Position numbers and translations under genes: made by a program. The notes beneath the pieces are model-generated. The model was not told the origin of the DNA, searched no databases, and was given only the letters and a program-made list of their open reading frames with translations. A stretch of DNA of 34,818 nucleotides from Cyanobacteria bacterium SIG27 (GTDB taxonomy: Bacteria > Cyanobacteriota > Vampirovibrionia > Gastranaerophilales > Gastranaerophilaceae): the NCBI GenBank assembly GCA_015152565.1, contig SUTT01000021.1, positions 1 to 34,818 of the forward strand, read 5' to 3'. Positions 8,224 through 13,341 of this stretch are shown in pieces; position 1 is the first letter of the stretch, and the number at the start of each line of letters is the position of its first letter.

Positions 8224-9120
8224 CTAAGCTATAGTTGGGTCATTGAAGATAATTTTAGCATTTTTTAAAATGTTATTTTCTTTGACCTGTCTATAATAAT
8301 CTTTTGCTAAAATTTGACTTTTTGAGATAAATTCAAAATGATTTTCATTTAAAATCGCTAAGAGTTCTTTTGAATTCATAAAATAATCTTTAACTTTAAT
8401 ATAAAGGTTAAAGCTTTTGTGCTTGTGTTTAAGCTTTGAATAAACAAAGCGAATAGCATCAATTATATAAATGTTATAAGCAAAATTGATTGAAAAATTA
8501 ATGTAAAAATCATGGTTATTTTTTGTTGCAACTTCAAAATAACCTAGAAGTTTTGTTTCATCATCATTATAGAAAACATATTTTTGACAATTGTTATTAA
8601 ATTGATAGTTTTCTCTTGAAAACATTGGCTTGTTATATGAATTAATGTTTTCATTATAAAACTTGCAAATTTCAGAAATATTTTCTTTTTTAAAAGGCTT
8701 CAAAAAGGTTGTTTGGGCGTGGTTTAGCGAATTAATTTTATATAAATATTCAAAGCCTGAAGCTCTAAAATTCATCTCATTTTTAAAAATGTTTAATAAA
8801 TCTGCTTGTTTTTCATCAACAACAACATAAAAAGATGTCGCTCCTTGAGCTCGATATTTTGAAATCACATAATTAATTAATTGAGGCGCAACTGAAGCAG
8901 AAAATTGTTCCAAGATTAATTTTGTAATTTTAAAACGAGTATGGCTTTTTGAATCTTTATCAAGTGTGACAAGAGCAGATTTTTTATTATCGACAAGAGC
9001 GATATAGCTTTCGTTGGCAAATTTTAGCCTTAAAGGCAACAAGTGATTTATAAAACACAAAAAGCATTTTACAAAATTTAAACCACCGGAAACAAAAACA
9101 ATGTTTTTAATTTCAATCAT
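8224..9120 (-). CDS. GNAT-like hypothetical protein
   Basis: The protein is 298 aa. The central stretch (ISKYRAQGATSFYVVVDE followed by NIFKNEMNFRASGFEYLYKI) has the pattern of a GNAT acyltransferase C-terminal half. The second half (EISEICKFYNENI, then LLGYFEVATKN) may be another GNAT-like fold, giving a possible tandem arrangement. I do not recognise a named family. It lies 14 bp downstream of folE2 on the same strand and is probably co-transcribed with it. No signal peptide or clear membrane segment. Confidence 0.65.
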   Translation of the reverse strand: MIEIKNIVFVSGGLNFVKCFLCFINHLLPLRLKFANESYIALVDNKKSALVTLDKDSKSHTRFKITKLILEQFSASVAPQLINYVISKYRAQGATSFYVVVDEKQADLLNIFKNEMNFRASGFEYLYKINSLNHAQTTFLKPFKKENISEICKFYNENINSYNKPMFSRENYQFNNNCQKYVFYNDDETKLLGYFEVATKNNHDFYINFSINFAYNIYIIDAIRFVYSKLKHKHKSFNLYIKVKDYFMNSKELLAILNENHFEFISKSQILAKDYYRQVKENNILKNAKIIFNDPTIA

Positions 9121-9134
9121 ATTCTTATTTTAAC

Positions 9135-9932
9135 TTATTTTTGAAATTTTTGATATGCCCAGGCATTGTGCGAATGGATTGATTCAAAAGCTTCCATTTC
9201 AACTTCGTAGAAATTGATTATTTCGTTTTCATTCAACTTCGTAACAATGTCCCTAATAACATCTTCCACAAATTTAGGATTTTCATACGCAGTTTCTGTA
9301 ACAAATTTTTCATCTTCACGCTTTAAAAGAGGATAAATCTCGCAACTTGCGCAATTTTGAGCCATTTGAATTAAATCTTCAAGCCAAATATGCTTATCGT
9401 TATCATAGCTAACTTTAATTTTCAACATTGCCCTTTGATTGTGTGCACCATATTTAGAAATTTCTTTTGAACAAGGACAAAGTGTTGTTATGGGCACTTT
9501 TGTAATTAAATAAAATTTATATTCATCATTTTCATCAACTTCACCCTCAAAAGCGCAATCATAACACATTAAAGATTTCAAATTTGAAACAGGTGCGTGT
9601 TTTTCAAGAAAATATTTAAATGAAAATTTTAAATATGCGTTTTTGGCGTCTAACTTTTTTTTCATATCAAAAAGAATTTGCTCAATATCTGTTGAAACAA
9701 GATTTTCTTTTTGATAATCGTTTAAAATCTCGATAAAACGGGACATGTGTGTCCCTTTATATTCACAAGGCAAGCTAACAGACATTTTAGCTTTTGCATA
9801 AACTGTTTCTAGTGTTGAAGTGTTATCAGGCATTTTTCTTTCAATGCGAAGAGGAATTTCAACATCTTTTACTCCAACTTTTTGAATTGGAATATTTCTT
9901 AAATCTTTTTGGTTTTGAACATCTTTTATCAT
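9135..9932 (-). CDS. folE2: GTP cyclohydrolase FolE2 (type IB)
   Basis: The protein is 265 aa, normal length for the COG1469/FolE2 family. The diagnostic block TTLCPCSKEISKYGAHNQRA supplies the catalytic Cys; the N-terminal DVQNQKDLRNIPIQKVGV and the C-terminal SIHSHNAWA are also family features. It converts GTP to dihydroneopterin triphosphate, the first step to folate (or queuosine) and a metal-flexible alternative to zinc-dependent FolE. First gene of a two-gene unit with the GNAT-like protein. It has a leaderless extended -10 promoter immediately upstream, back to back with dnaA regulation. Confidence 0.95.
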   Translation of the reverse strand: MIKDVQNQKDLRNIPIQKVGVKDVEIPLRIERKMPDNTSTLETVYAKAKMSVSLPCEYKGTHMSRFIEILNDYQKENLVSTDIEQILFDMKKKLDAKNAYLKFSFKYFLEKHAPVSNLKSLMCYDCAFEGEVDENDEYKFYLITKVPITTLCPCSKEISKYGAHNQRAMLKIKVSYDNDKHIWLEDLIQMAQNCASCEIYPLLKREDEKFVTETAYENPKFVEDVIRDIVTKLNENEIINFYEVEMEAFESIHSHNAWAYQKFQK

Positions 9933-9938
9933 ATTTTT

Positions 9939-9947
9939 ATTCTATCA
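9939..9947 (-). promoter_or_regulatory. Extended -10 promoter of folE2, leaderless
   Basis: On the minus strand TGA-TAGAAT lies 6 nt before the ATG at 9932. The expected first transcribed base is the A of the start codon. Confidence 0.6.
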
Positions 9948-9962
9948 TTAATAAAATTATAA

Positions 9963-9991
9963 TTTTCATTTTTATTTTTTTATTGTAAAAT
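9963..9991 (+). promoter_or_regulatory. Probable dnaA promoter
   Basis: TTTTCA (9963-9968), 17-nt spacer, TAAAAT (9986-9991). The start point would fall near 9998, inside the 20-bp palindrome described separately. A second candidate -10 (TGA-TATTAA, 10025-10033) has no good -35. Confidence 0.5.
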
Positions 9992-9996
9992 TAGGT

Positions 9997-10016
9997 TTAA
10001 TGAGCATGCTCATTAA
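9997..10016. promoter_or_regulatory. Perfect 20-bp palindrome at the dnaA start point: candidate operator
   Basis: TTAATGAGCATGCTCATTAA equals its own reverse complement. It begins 5 bp after the candidate -10 TAAAAT and ends 35 bp before the TTG start codon. A dimeric repressor bound here would block dnaA transcription. No gene in the window is an obvious owner. Confidence 0.6.
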
Positions 10017-10050
10017 TGGTTGGATGATATTAACATTTAGGAAATAGCTT

Positions 10051-11457
10051 TTGAGTAACTTACAAAACAAAAAAGAGCTTGAGGCGTGGGATAATTTTCT
10101 ATCAATTTTAGAAAGTAATCTTCCGGGGTTTGTTAAGCCTTGGATTAATTCGCTTGAACCTGCACTGCCTTTATTTGAAGAAAGCGAAAATGGTATATTT
10201 TTAATTAAATCCAACCAAAGTTTTGGTATTCAAGTGCTTACTCAAAAACACCTCAAGGAAGTTGAACAAGCGCTTTTTGAAGCAACAAACATTAAAAGAG
10301 CTGTTAGATTTGTTTTAGATGAAACTATTAAAAAGAAAAAAGTTGCTCCAAAACCAACAAAAGAACAAAAAGAACACATTGAAACCGCTCAAAAAATGGA
10401 ACATTTAGCCCAAATGCATTCTTTTTGTGGGTTGAATTTAAAATATACTTTTGAAAATTTTGTTGAGGGTGAAAGCTCTAAATTTGCATATAAAATTGCT
10501 CAAATGATAGCAGAAGCCCCAGGACAAAAATATAATCCTTTGTTTTTATCGGGCTCTGTTGGGCTTGGTAAAACCCACTTAATGCAAGCGATTGGGCATA
10601 AAATTTTAAAAAATTTCCCAAATTTAAAAATAAGATATACAAAAGCAGAAGACTTTGGAAATAAATTAATCGAATCGTTAGCATCTTGTAAAAATTCAGG
10701 TGATGTTAACGAAAAAATGCGCAAATTTAGAGATATGCACAGAAATGTCGATGTTTTATTGATTGATGATATTCAATGGATTGACGGCAAACAAAGAACA
10801 GAAGAAGAAATTTTTAACACATTTGACGCACTTTACCACGCCGGAAAACAAATCGTTTTTGCTTCTGATAGACCACTAAGTGCATTTGAAAAAATTCCCG
10901 ATAGATTAAGAAGCCGTTTTGAATGGGGAATTGAAGCTAATATTAAAATTCCGGATTTAGAAACTCGTATGGAAATAGTTAAGCGCCATGCGATATTATC
11001 ACAATATCCAATATCAGACGATGTTGCACTGTTTTTAGCTAAAGAATTTGATACAAACATAAGAGAATTAGAAGGTGCATACAATAAAGCTTCAGCAAGA
11101 GCTTCAATTGAGGGGGTTGAGCTGACTGTTGAATTAACAAAAGAATATTTAAATTTTTCGCAAAAGAAAAAGAAAATCACAGTTAATGATATTTTAGAAA
11201 CTTGCGCTAAATATTTTTGCGTTGACACTAAAGAAATTCTTTCAACTGCAAGAGCTAAAGAAGTGGTAAACGCTAGAAAATATGCAATTTATCTTTCTCG
11301 TGAAATTTTAGATTTAAGCTATCCTAACCTAGCAAAAGAATTTAACAAAAACCACACAACAATTATGTATCAACACGAAAAACTTAAAAAAGATATCGAA
11401 ACTAATAAAGCTATGCAGATAATTACAGAAGAATTGTCTGAATTAATTAAAAGATAG
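10051..11457 (+). CDS. dnaA: Chromosomal replication initiator DnaA
   Basis: The protein is 468 aa. It has domain I (about 1-90), a short linker, AAA+ domain III with Walker A GSVGLGKTHL (K174), Walker B LLIDDIQW, sensor region RLRSRFEWG, and C-terminal helix-turn-helix domain IV. The start is TTG; an in-frame stop lies just upstream and AGGA (10039-10042) precedes it. Domain IV keeps ARKYAIYLSRE, but the DNA-contacting signature is FNKNHTTI, one residue shorter than the usual FGGRDHTTV and lacking its Arg-Asp pair. DnaA unwinds the origin. dnaN is about 17 kb away, unlike the classic dnaA-dnaN pair. Confidence 0.96.
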   Translation: MSNLQNKKELEAWDNFLSILESNLPGFVKPWINSLEPALPLFEESENGIFLIKSNQSFGIQVLTQKHLKEVEQALFEATNIKRAVRFVLDETIKKKKVAPKPTKEQKEHIETAQKMEHLAQMHSFCGLNLKYTFENFVEGESSKFAYKIAQMIAEAPGQKYNPLFLSGSVGLGKTHLMQAIGHKILKNFPNLKIRYTKAEDFGNKLIESLASCKNSGDVNEKMRKFRDMHRNVDVLLIDDIQWIDGKQRTEEEIFNTFDALYHAGKQIVFASDRPLSAFEKIPDRLRSRFEWGIEANIKIPDLETRMEIVKRHAILSQYPISDDVALFLAKEFDTNIRELEGAYNKASARASIEGVELTVELTKEYLNFSQKKKKITVNDILETCAKYFCVDTKEILSTARAKEVVNARKYAIYLSREILDLSYPNLAKEFNKNHTTIMYQHEKLKKDIETNKAMQIITEELSELIKR

Positions 11458-11471
11458 TTTGTTTAAGTATG

Positions 11472-11499
11472 TTGAAAAAAATGAATAGTAGGGTATAAT
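11472..11499 (+). promoter_or_regulatory. Promoter of antisense RNA, copy 1
   Basis: TTGAAA (11472-11477), 16-nt spacer, TATAAT (11494-11499). Bases 11469-11511 match 12784-12826 at all but one position, which makes this the most conserved part of the duplication. Predicted start is about 11506. Confidence 0.8.
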
Positions 11500-11505
11500 A
11501 TAGAT

Positions 11506-11620
11506 ATAGGGGGAAGCCCTAAAGAAAAGTTGCTTCTTTTGGACTTCGCTTTGTACCCTATAACCAAATAGATAAAATTTTAAAAACCGCTATAGTTACC
11601 GCTATTGCGGTTTTTATTAT
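11506..11620 (+). ncRNA. Structured antisense RNA opposite the 24-aa peptide, copy 1
   Basis: From the predicted start, 5' ATAGGG (11506-11511) pairs with CCCTAT (11556-11561). Inside lies a hairpin: GAAG(11513-11516)/CTTC(11544-11547), CC/GG, AAAGAA(11521-11526)/TTCTTT(11534-11539) with loop AAGTTGC. The RNA ends in a terminator, AAAAACCGC (11582-11590)/GCGGTTTTT (11607-11615), with an inner ATAG/CTAT stem. Copy 2 keeps every stem with different bases, so the structure is selected. It is complementary to almost the whole peptide gene (11558-11632) but stops about 12 nt short of its start codon. Likely antitoxin-type regulator of that mRNA (inference). Confidence 0.75.
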
Positions 11621-11632
11621 CTTTTTAGCCAT
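11558..11632 (-). CDS. 24-aa hydrophobic peptide, toxin-like, copy 1
   Basis: The minus-strand ORF runs ATG (11630-11632) to TAG (11558-11560). It begins MAKKIIKTAIAVTIAV and ends SIWL, so a short basic N-terminus is followed by a single membrane helix with Trp near the end, like Ibs, TisB or Fst. A perfect Shine-Dalgarno AAAGGAGGTGA (11637-11647) sits at good spacing. The second copy has the same length, the same stop position and 9/24 identical residues with conservative changes. It follows the XRE-like gene by 71 nt on the same strand. Its mRNA overlaps the plus-strand RNA, and its Shine-Dalgarno lies in a stem. Toxicity is inferred from this arrangement only. Confidence 0.7.
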   Translation of the reverse strand: MAKKIIKTAIAVTIAVFKILSIWL

Positions 11633-11636
11633 TTAA

Positions 11637-11697
11637 TCACCTCCTTTGCTAACCGATTTCTTTGTATAATCGTGTGTGTTAGCAGGAAGTTGAGGTA
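11637..11697 (-). promoter_or_regulatory. Conserved leader structure masking the peptide's ribosome site, copy 1
   Basis: In the minus-strand RNA an upstream ACCTC (11692-11696) can pair with GAGGT of the Shine-Dalgarno (11639-11643). Inside this, GCTAAC/GTTAGC (11648-11653 with 11678-11683, extended by T-A and wobble pairs) and CGATT/AATCG (11654-11658 with 11668-11672) form the core, with a 5-nt bulge at 11673-11677. Copy 2 has the same arrangement with different pairs. The structure should keep ribosomes off until refolding or processing. Confidence 0.7.
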
Positions 11698-11703
11698 CTT
11701 ACC

Positions 11704-11967
11704 CTATAAATCTATAAAATTAAACTCTTTGCCCAATTCTTCATCTAAAAGTTTTCCAAATTCTTCAAATGTCAAACCGAGAGCTTTGGTGATTTTTGCA
11801 ATATTGACAAACGTTGCTTTATTTTTAGCATTAATAATATCATCATAAGTTGATGTAGGAATATCATTTTCATAGCACAAACTTGTATATTTTATGCCTT
11901 TTTTATTTTTTATTTTGCATAAAACAACAGAAACAGCTTCATATAATTTTTGTGTTTTGTCTTGCAT
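11704..11967 (-). CDS. XRE-like helix-turn-helix protein, copy 1
   Basis: The protein is 87 aa. The middle (KGIKYTSLCYENDIPTST, then IAKITKALGLTFEEFGKLL) has the Cro/CI-type helix-turn-helix pattern, though its second and third helices are degenerate. It is paralogous to 13010-13273 and, more distantly, to 23824-24045. It lies between the XRE gene upstream and the 24-aa peptide downstream and is probably co-transcribed with the peptide. Its TAG sits in TTATAGGGTA, the same ten bases that end the peptide gene. A leaderless -10 (TATAGT) precedes its ATG. Role unknown; a DNA-binding regulator of the module is likely. Confidence 0.75.
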   Translation of the reverse strand: MQDKTQKLYEAVSVVLCKIKNKKGIKYTSLCYENDIPTSTYDDIINAKNKATFVNIAKITKALGLTFEEFGKLLDEELGKEFNFIDL

Positions 11968-11974
11968 TTATTTA

Positions 11975-11980
11975 ACTATA
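11975..11980 (-). promoter_or_regulatory. -10 element of the 87-aa XRE-like gene, copy 1
   Basis: TATAGT on the minus strand lies 7 nt before the ATG at 11967, so the transcript would be leaderless. Copy 2 has TATTAT at the identical spacing (13281-13286). Confidence 0.5.
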
Positions 11981-12002
11981 ATGCTAATATCAAATTGATT
12001 TG

Positions 12003-12016
12003 CCCGATTTTTCGGG
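12003..12016. promoter_or_regulatory. Inverted repeat at the -35 of the XRE-like gene, copy 1
   Basis: CCCGA (12003-12007) and TCGGG (12012-12016) flank TTTT. It lies between the two XRE genes, where the -35 of the downstream gene would fall. Copy 2 has a different palindrome in the same place. Could be an operator, or a processing or attenuation hairpin. Confidence 0.45.
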
Positions 12017-12034
12017 GTATATTTTAAAGGAGAA

Positions 12035-12247
12035 TTAAAAATCAAAAAATACCTTAATATTTACGTTTAGGGCTTTGGCAATATCAAATAGAACGCTGAT
12101 TGGAATATTTATTTCCGCTCTTTCTACCATTCCGATGTAATTTCTTGTTTTGCCAATTAATTCAGCTAATTTTTCTTGGGATAAGTTTTTGTTTTTGCGT
12201 TCAAACTTAATACATTTGCCAAGTTTTTTTAAAGAAGCTCTATTCAT
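12035..12247 (-). CDS. XRE family transcriptional regulator, copy 1
   Basis: The protein is 70 aa and is almost entirely one Cro/CI helix-turn-helix domain: LGKCIKFERKNKNLSQEKLAELIG, then NYIGMVERAEINIPISVLFDIAKALNV, ending FFDF. It is closest to 13342-13572 and resembles 23284-23502 and 23599-23820. Divergent from the MerR-like gene with an 87-bp gap that holds an ACC-N10-GGT inverted repeat. Short single-domain XRE proteins of this type are usually autorepressors. The ATG follows ATTATAATTAA, so the leader is very short. Confidence 0.85.
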   Translation of the reverse strand: MNRASLKKLGKCIKFERKNKNLSQEKLAELIGKTRNYIGMVERAEINIPISVLFDIAKALNVNIKVFFDF

Positions 12248-12281
12248 TTAATTATAATGTTTTATTTTTTTACCCTTTTCT

Positions 12282-12297
12282 ACCAAGTGAGAGTGGT
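12282..12297. promoter_or_regulatory. Candidate operator between XRE and MerR genes, copy 1
   Basis: ACCAAGTGAGAGTGGT has ACCA/TGGT arms around 8 bp. It sits in the divergent promoter region. Copy 2 carries two ACC...GGT inverted repeats in the equivalent region with unrelated centres, suggesting separate specificities. Confidence 0.4.
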
Positions 12298-12334
12298 CAA
12301 AATATTTTCAAACACAAGCTATAAGGAGATTATA

Positions 12335-12694
12335 ATGCACAACAAACCACTATATGCAATAGGAATAATGTCTGAACTTCTAGAAGTTCATCAAAGAACT
12401 TTAAGGATATATGATGAAAAAGGATTGTTGTGTCCAAAAAGAAATATTAAAAATAGAAGATTATATAGTCAAAATGATATTGAAAAAGCAAGACTTATTC
12501 TATATTTAACAAGAAACCTTGCAATGAATTTATCAGGAGTAGAAACAATAATAAGTATATTTGAAGAATTAAATGTTAAACCCAGTAATTATATTTCTCT
12601 AATTAAAAAAATAGCAACTAAAAACAAAGTAAATGAAAGTGAAAATATCTTAAAAACTAAAAGAAGAGGAAGAAAAAAGGTTGAATGTATTTAG
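12335..12694 (+). CDS. MerR-like regulator with AT-hook-like tail, copy 1
   Basis: The protein is 119 aa from ATG 12335, which has AAGGAG (12323-12328) six bases before it; the longer reading from 12257 has no ribosome site. The N-terminal two thirds are a MerR/HspR-type winged helix: YAIGIMSELLEVHQRTLRIYD, then GLLCPKRNIKNRRLYSQNDIE. The C-terminus is basic and ends KTKRRGRKK, resembling an AT-hook (RGR core). Middle codons are almost identical in DNA to copy 2. MerR proteins of this type bind spaced inverted repeats. It is divergent from the XRE genes, so it may control both directions. Ligand unknown. Confidence 0.85.
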   Translation: MHNKPLYAIGIMSELLEVHQRTLRIYDEKGLLCPKRNIKNRRLYSQNDIEKARLILYLTRNLAMNLSGVETIISIFEELNVKPSNYISLIKKIATKNKVNESENILKTKRRGRKKVECI

Positions 12695-12704
12695 CTTTCT
12701 AATA

Positions 12705-12750
12705 CGTTACTGTGAGGGAGTGAAACGACCGTGGTAGTCCAGTAATAACG
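12705..12750. repeat. REP/MITE-like GC-rich palindromic repeat
   Basis: A GC-rich block (CGTTACTG...GAGGGAGTGAAACGACCG...GTCCAGTAATAACG) in a 30% GC region, with ends that pair (TTACTG/CAGTAA, CGTTA/TAACG). From memory it resembles a degraded form of the widespread intergenic repeat with core CGTCATTGCGAGG...GCAATCCAG. It separates the two copies of the module and occurs once here. Confidence 0.5.
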
Positions 12751-12786
12751 CACAAGTTCAGTATAGATTTTATAAAAAGATAAATG

Positions 12787-12814
12787 TTGAAAAAAATGAA
12801 TAGTAGGGTATAAT
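12787..12814 (+). promoter_or_regulatory. Promoter of antisense RNA, copy 2
   Basis: TTGAAA (12787-12792), 16-nt spacer, TATAAT (12809-12814), within a 43-bp block nearly identical to copy 1. Predicted start is about 12821. Confidence 0.8.
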
Positions 12815-12820
12815 ATAAAT

Positions 12821-12935
12821 ATAGGGAAAAGACCTCAAGAGGTCGCAACTCTTAAGGTCTTTCTTCGTTCCCTATAAGAACAATAAAATGAAATTCAAAA
12901 TCGCTATTATTGCCGTAATGGCGATTTTTATTATT
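12821..12935 (+). ncRNA. Structured antisense RNA opposite the 24-aa peptide, copy 2
   Basis: Same architecture as copy 1. 5' ATAGGG (12821-12826) pairs with CCCTAT (12870-12875). The hairpin is AAGACCT (12829-12835)/AGGTCTT (12855-12861), one mismatch, then AAGAG (12837-12841)/CTCTT (12849-12853), loop GTCGCAA. The terminator is AAAATCGC (12897-12904)/GCGATTTT (12921-12928) with inner ATTA/TAAT and loop TTGCCG, followed by TATTATT. Stem sequences differ from copy 1 while pairing is kept on both sides. It overlaps the peptide gene 12872-12946 on the other strand. Confidence 0.75.
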
Positions 12936-12946
12936 AAATTGTTCAT
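12872..12946 (-). CDS. 24-aa hydrophobic peptide, toxin-like, copy 2
   Basis: ATG (12944-12946) to TAG (12872-12874), 24 codons. It starts MNNLIIKIAITAIIAI and ends in a hydrophobic LLFL, so it is a single predicted membrane helix. Shine-Dalgarno AAAGGAGG (12951-12958) sits 4 nt before the ATG and is fully paired with an upstream ACCTCC in the leader. It is matched to copy 1 by length, position relative to the XRE-like gene, stop codon inside the CCCTAT box, and the IIK-AI pattern. Function inferred as a type I toxin-like membrane peptide. An inhibitory leader peptide is the alternative. Confidence 0.7.
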   Translation of the reverse strand: MNNLIIKIAITAIIAILNFILLFL

Positions 12947-12949
12947 TTT

Positions 12950-12996
12950 ACCTCCTTTCTAGCCAATTCTCCGAGATTGTCTGTGCTAGCGGAGGT
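12950..12996 (-). promoter_or_regulatory. Conserved leader structure masking the peptide's ribosome site, copy 2
   Basis: ACCTCC in the minus-strand leader (plus GGAGGT 12991-12996) pairs perfectly with the Shine-Dalgarno GGAGGT (plus ACCTCC 12950-12955). The core stems are CTAGC/GCTAG (12959-12963 with 12985-12989) and CAAT/ATTG (12964-12967 with 12976-12979), with a 5-nt bulge at 12980-12984 as in copy 1. Confidence 0.7.
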
Positions 12997-13009
12997 CAAG
13001 GAACTTACC

Positions 13010-13273
13010 CTACATATCTATTAAGCTAAAATCTTTGCCTAACTCTTCGTCCAACATTTTTCCAAATTCTTCAAAAGACAAACCTAATGCTTTAACAACC
13101 CTTGCAATATTTGAAAAATATGTCTTTGTGTCACCTTTTTCAATCGTATTTAGTACCGATGTAGCAATATCATTTTCGTAGCAAAAAATAGTAAACTTTA
13201 AATTCTTCTTTTTTCTTTCTTCGCGAAGAATTTTTGAAACTATGCTATAAATTTTTGCATCTTTTTCTTGCAT
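13010..13273 (-). CDS. XRE-like helix-turn-helix protein, copy 2
   Basis: The protein is 87 aa, aligned end to end with 11704-11967: MQEKDAKIYSIVSKILREE versus MQDKTQKLYEAVSVVLCKI, and near-identical ALGLSFEEFGKMLDEELGKDF tails. The central CYENDIATSVLNTIEKGD region is a better helix-turn-helix than in copy 1. It lies upstream of the 24-aa peptide and downstream of the XRE gene. The TAG is in the conserved TAGGGTAAG context. Probable regulator of the module. The two copies are clearly diverged, unlike the antisense promoter and MerR core. Confidence 0.75.
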   Translation of the reverse strand: MQEKDAKIYSIVSKILREERKKKNLKFTIFCYENDIATSVLNTIEKGDTKTYFSNIARVVKALGLSFEEFGKMLDEELGKDFSLIDM

Positions 13274-13280
13274 TAAATTA

Positions 13281-13286
13281 ATAATA
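13281..13286 (-). promoter_or_regulatory. -10 element of the 87-aa XRE-like gene, copy 2
   Basis: TATTAT on the minus strand, 7 nt before the ATG at 13273, equivalent to copy 1; predicted leaderless transcript. Confidence 0.5.
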
Positions 13287-13306
13287 ATGATAAATTAAAT
13301 TTTAAT

Positions 13307-13324
13307 ATTCCATACGTATGGAAT
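13307..13324. promoter_or_regulatory. Perfect 18-bp palindrome at the -35 of the XRE-like gene, copy 2
   Basis: ATTCCATACGTATGGAAT is its own reverse complement and covers the expected -35 of the 13010-13273 gene. It occupies the same place as the CCCGA/TCGGG repeat in copy 1. Best read as an operator for one of the module's XRE proteins. Confidence 0.55.
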
Positions 13325-13341
13325 TTATATGTTAAGGAGGA

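Noticed and set aside
10478-11228. Minus-strand ORFs inside dnaA (10478-10724, 10833-11228)
   Set aside because: Shadows of the dnaA frame with no ribosome sites and low-complexity, non-homologous translations.
12024-12050. Plus-strand AAAGGAG before the XRE stop, also AAGGAGG at 13334-13340
   Set aside because: Conserved in both copies but followed by ATC rather than a start codon and only a few codons before a stop. Most likely a by-product of sequence after the XRE gene's FFDF end.
11704-12247. Type II toxin-antitoxin reading of the paired XRE genes
   Set aside because: Both proteins are DNA-binding-like; no nuclease, kinase or ADP-ribosyl-transferase domain is seen. The peptide/antisense RNA pair explains the layout better.
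12888-12962. Plus-strand 24-codon hydrophobic ORF starting MKFKIAIIAV in module copy 2
   Set aside because: It has no Shine-Dalgarno, and copy 1 has no start codon in the equivalent frame. It is the complement of the minus-strand peptide, which has strong ribosome sites in both copies.
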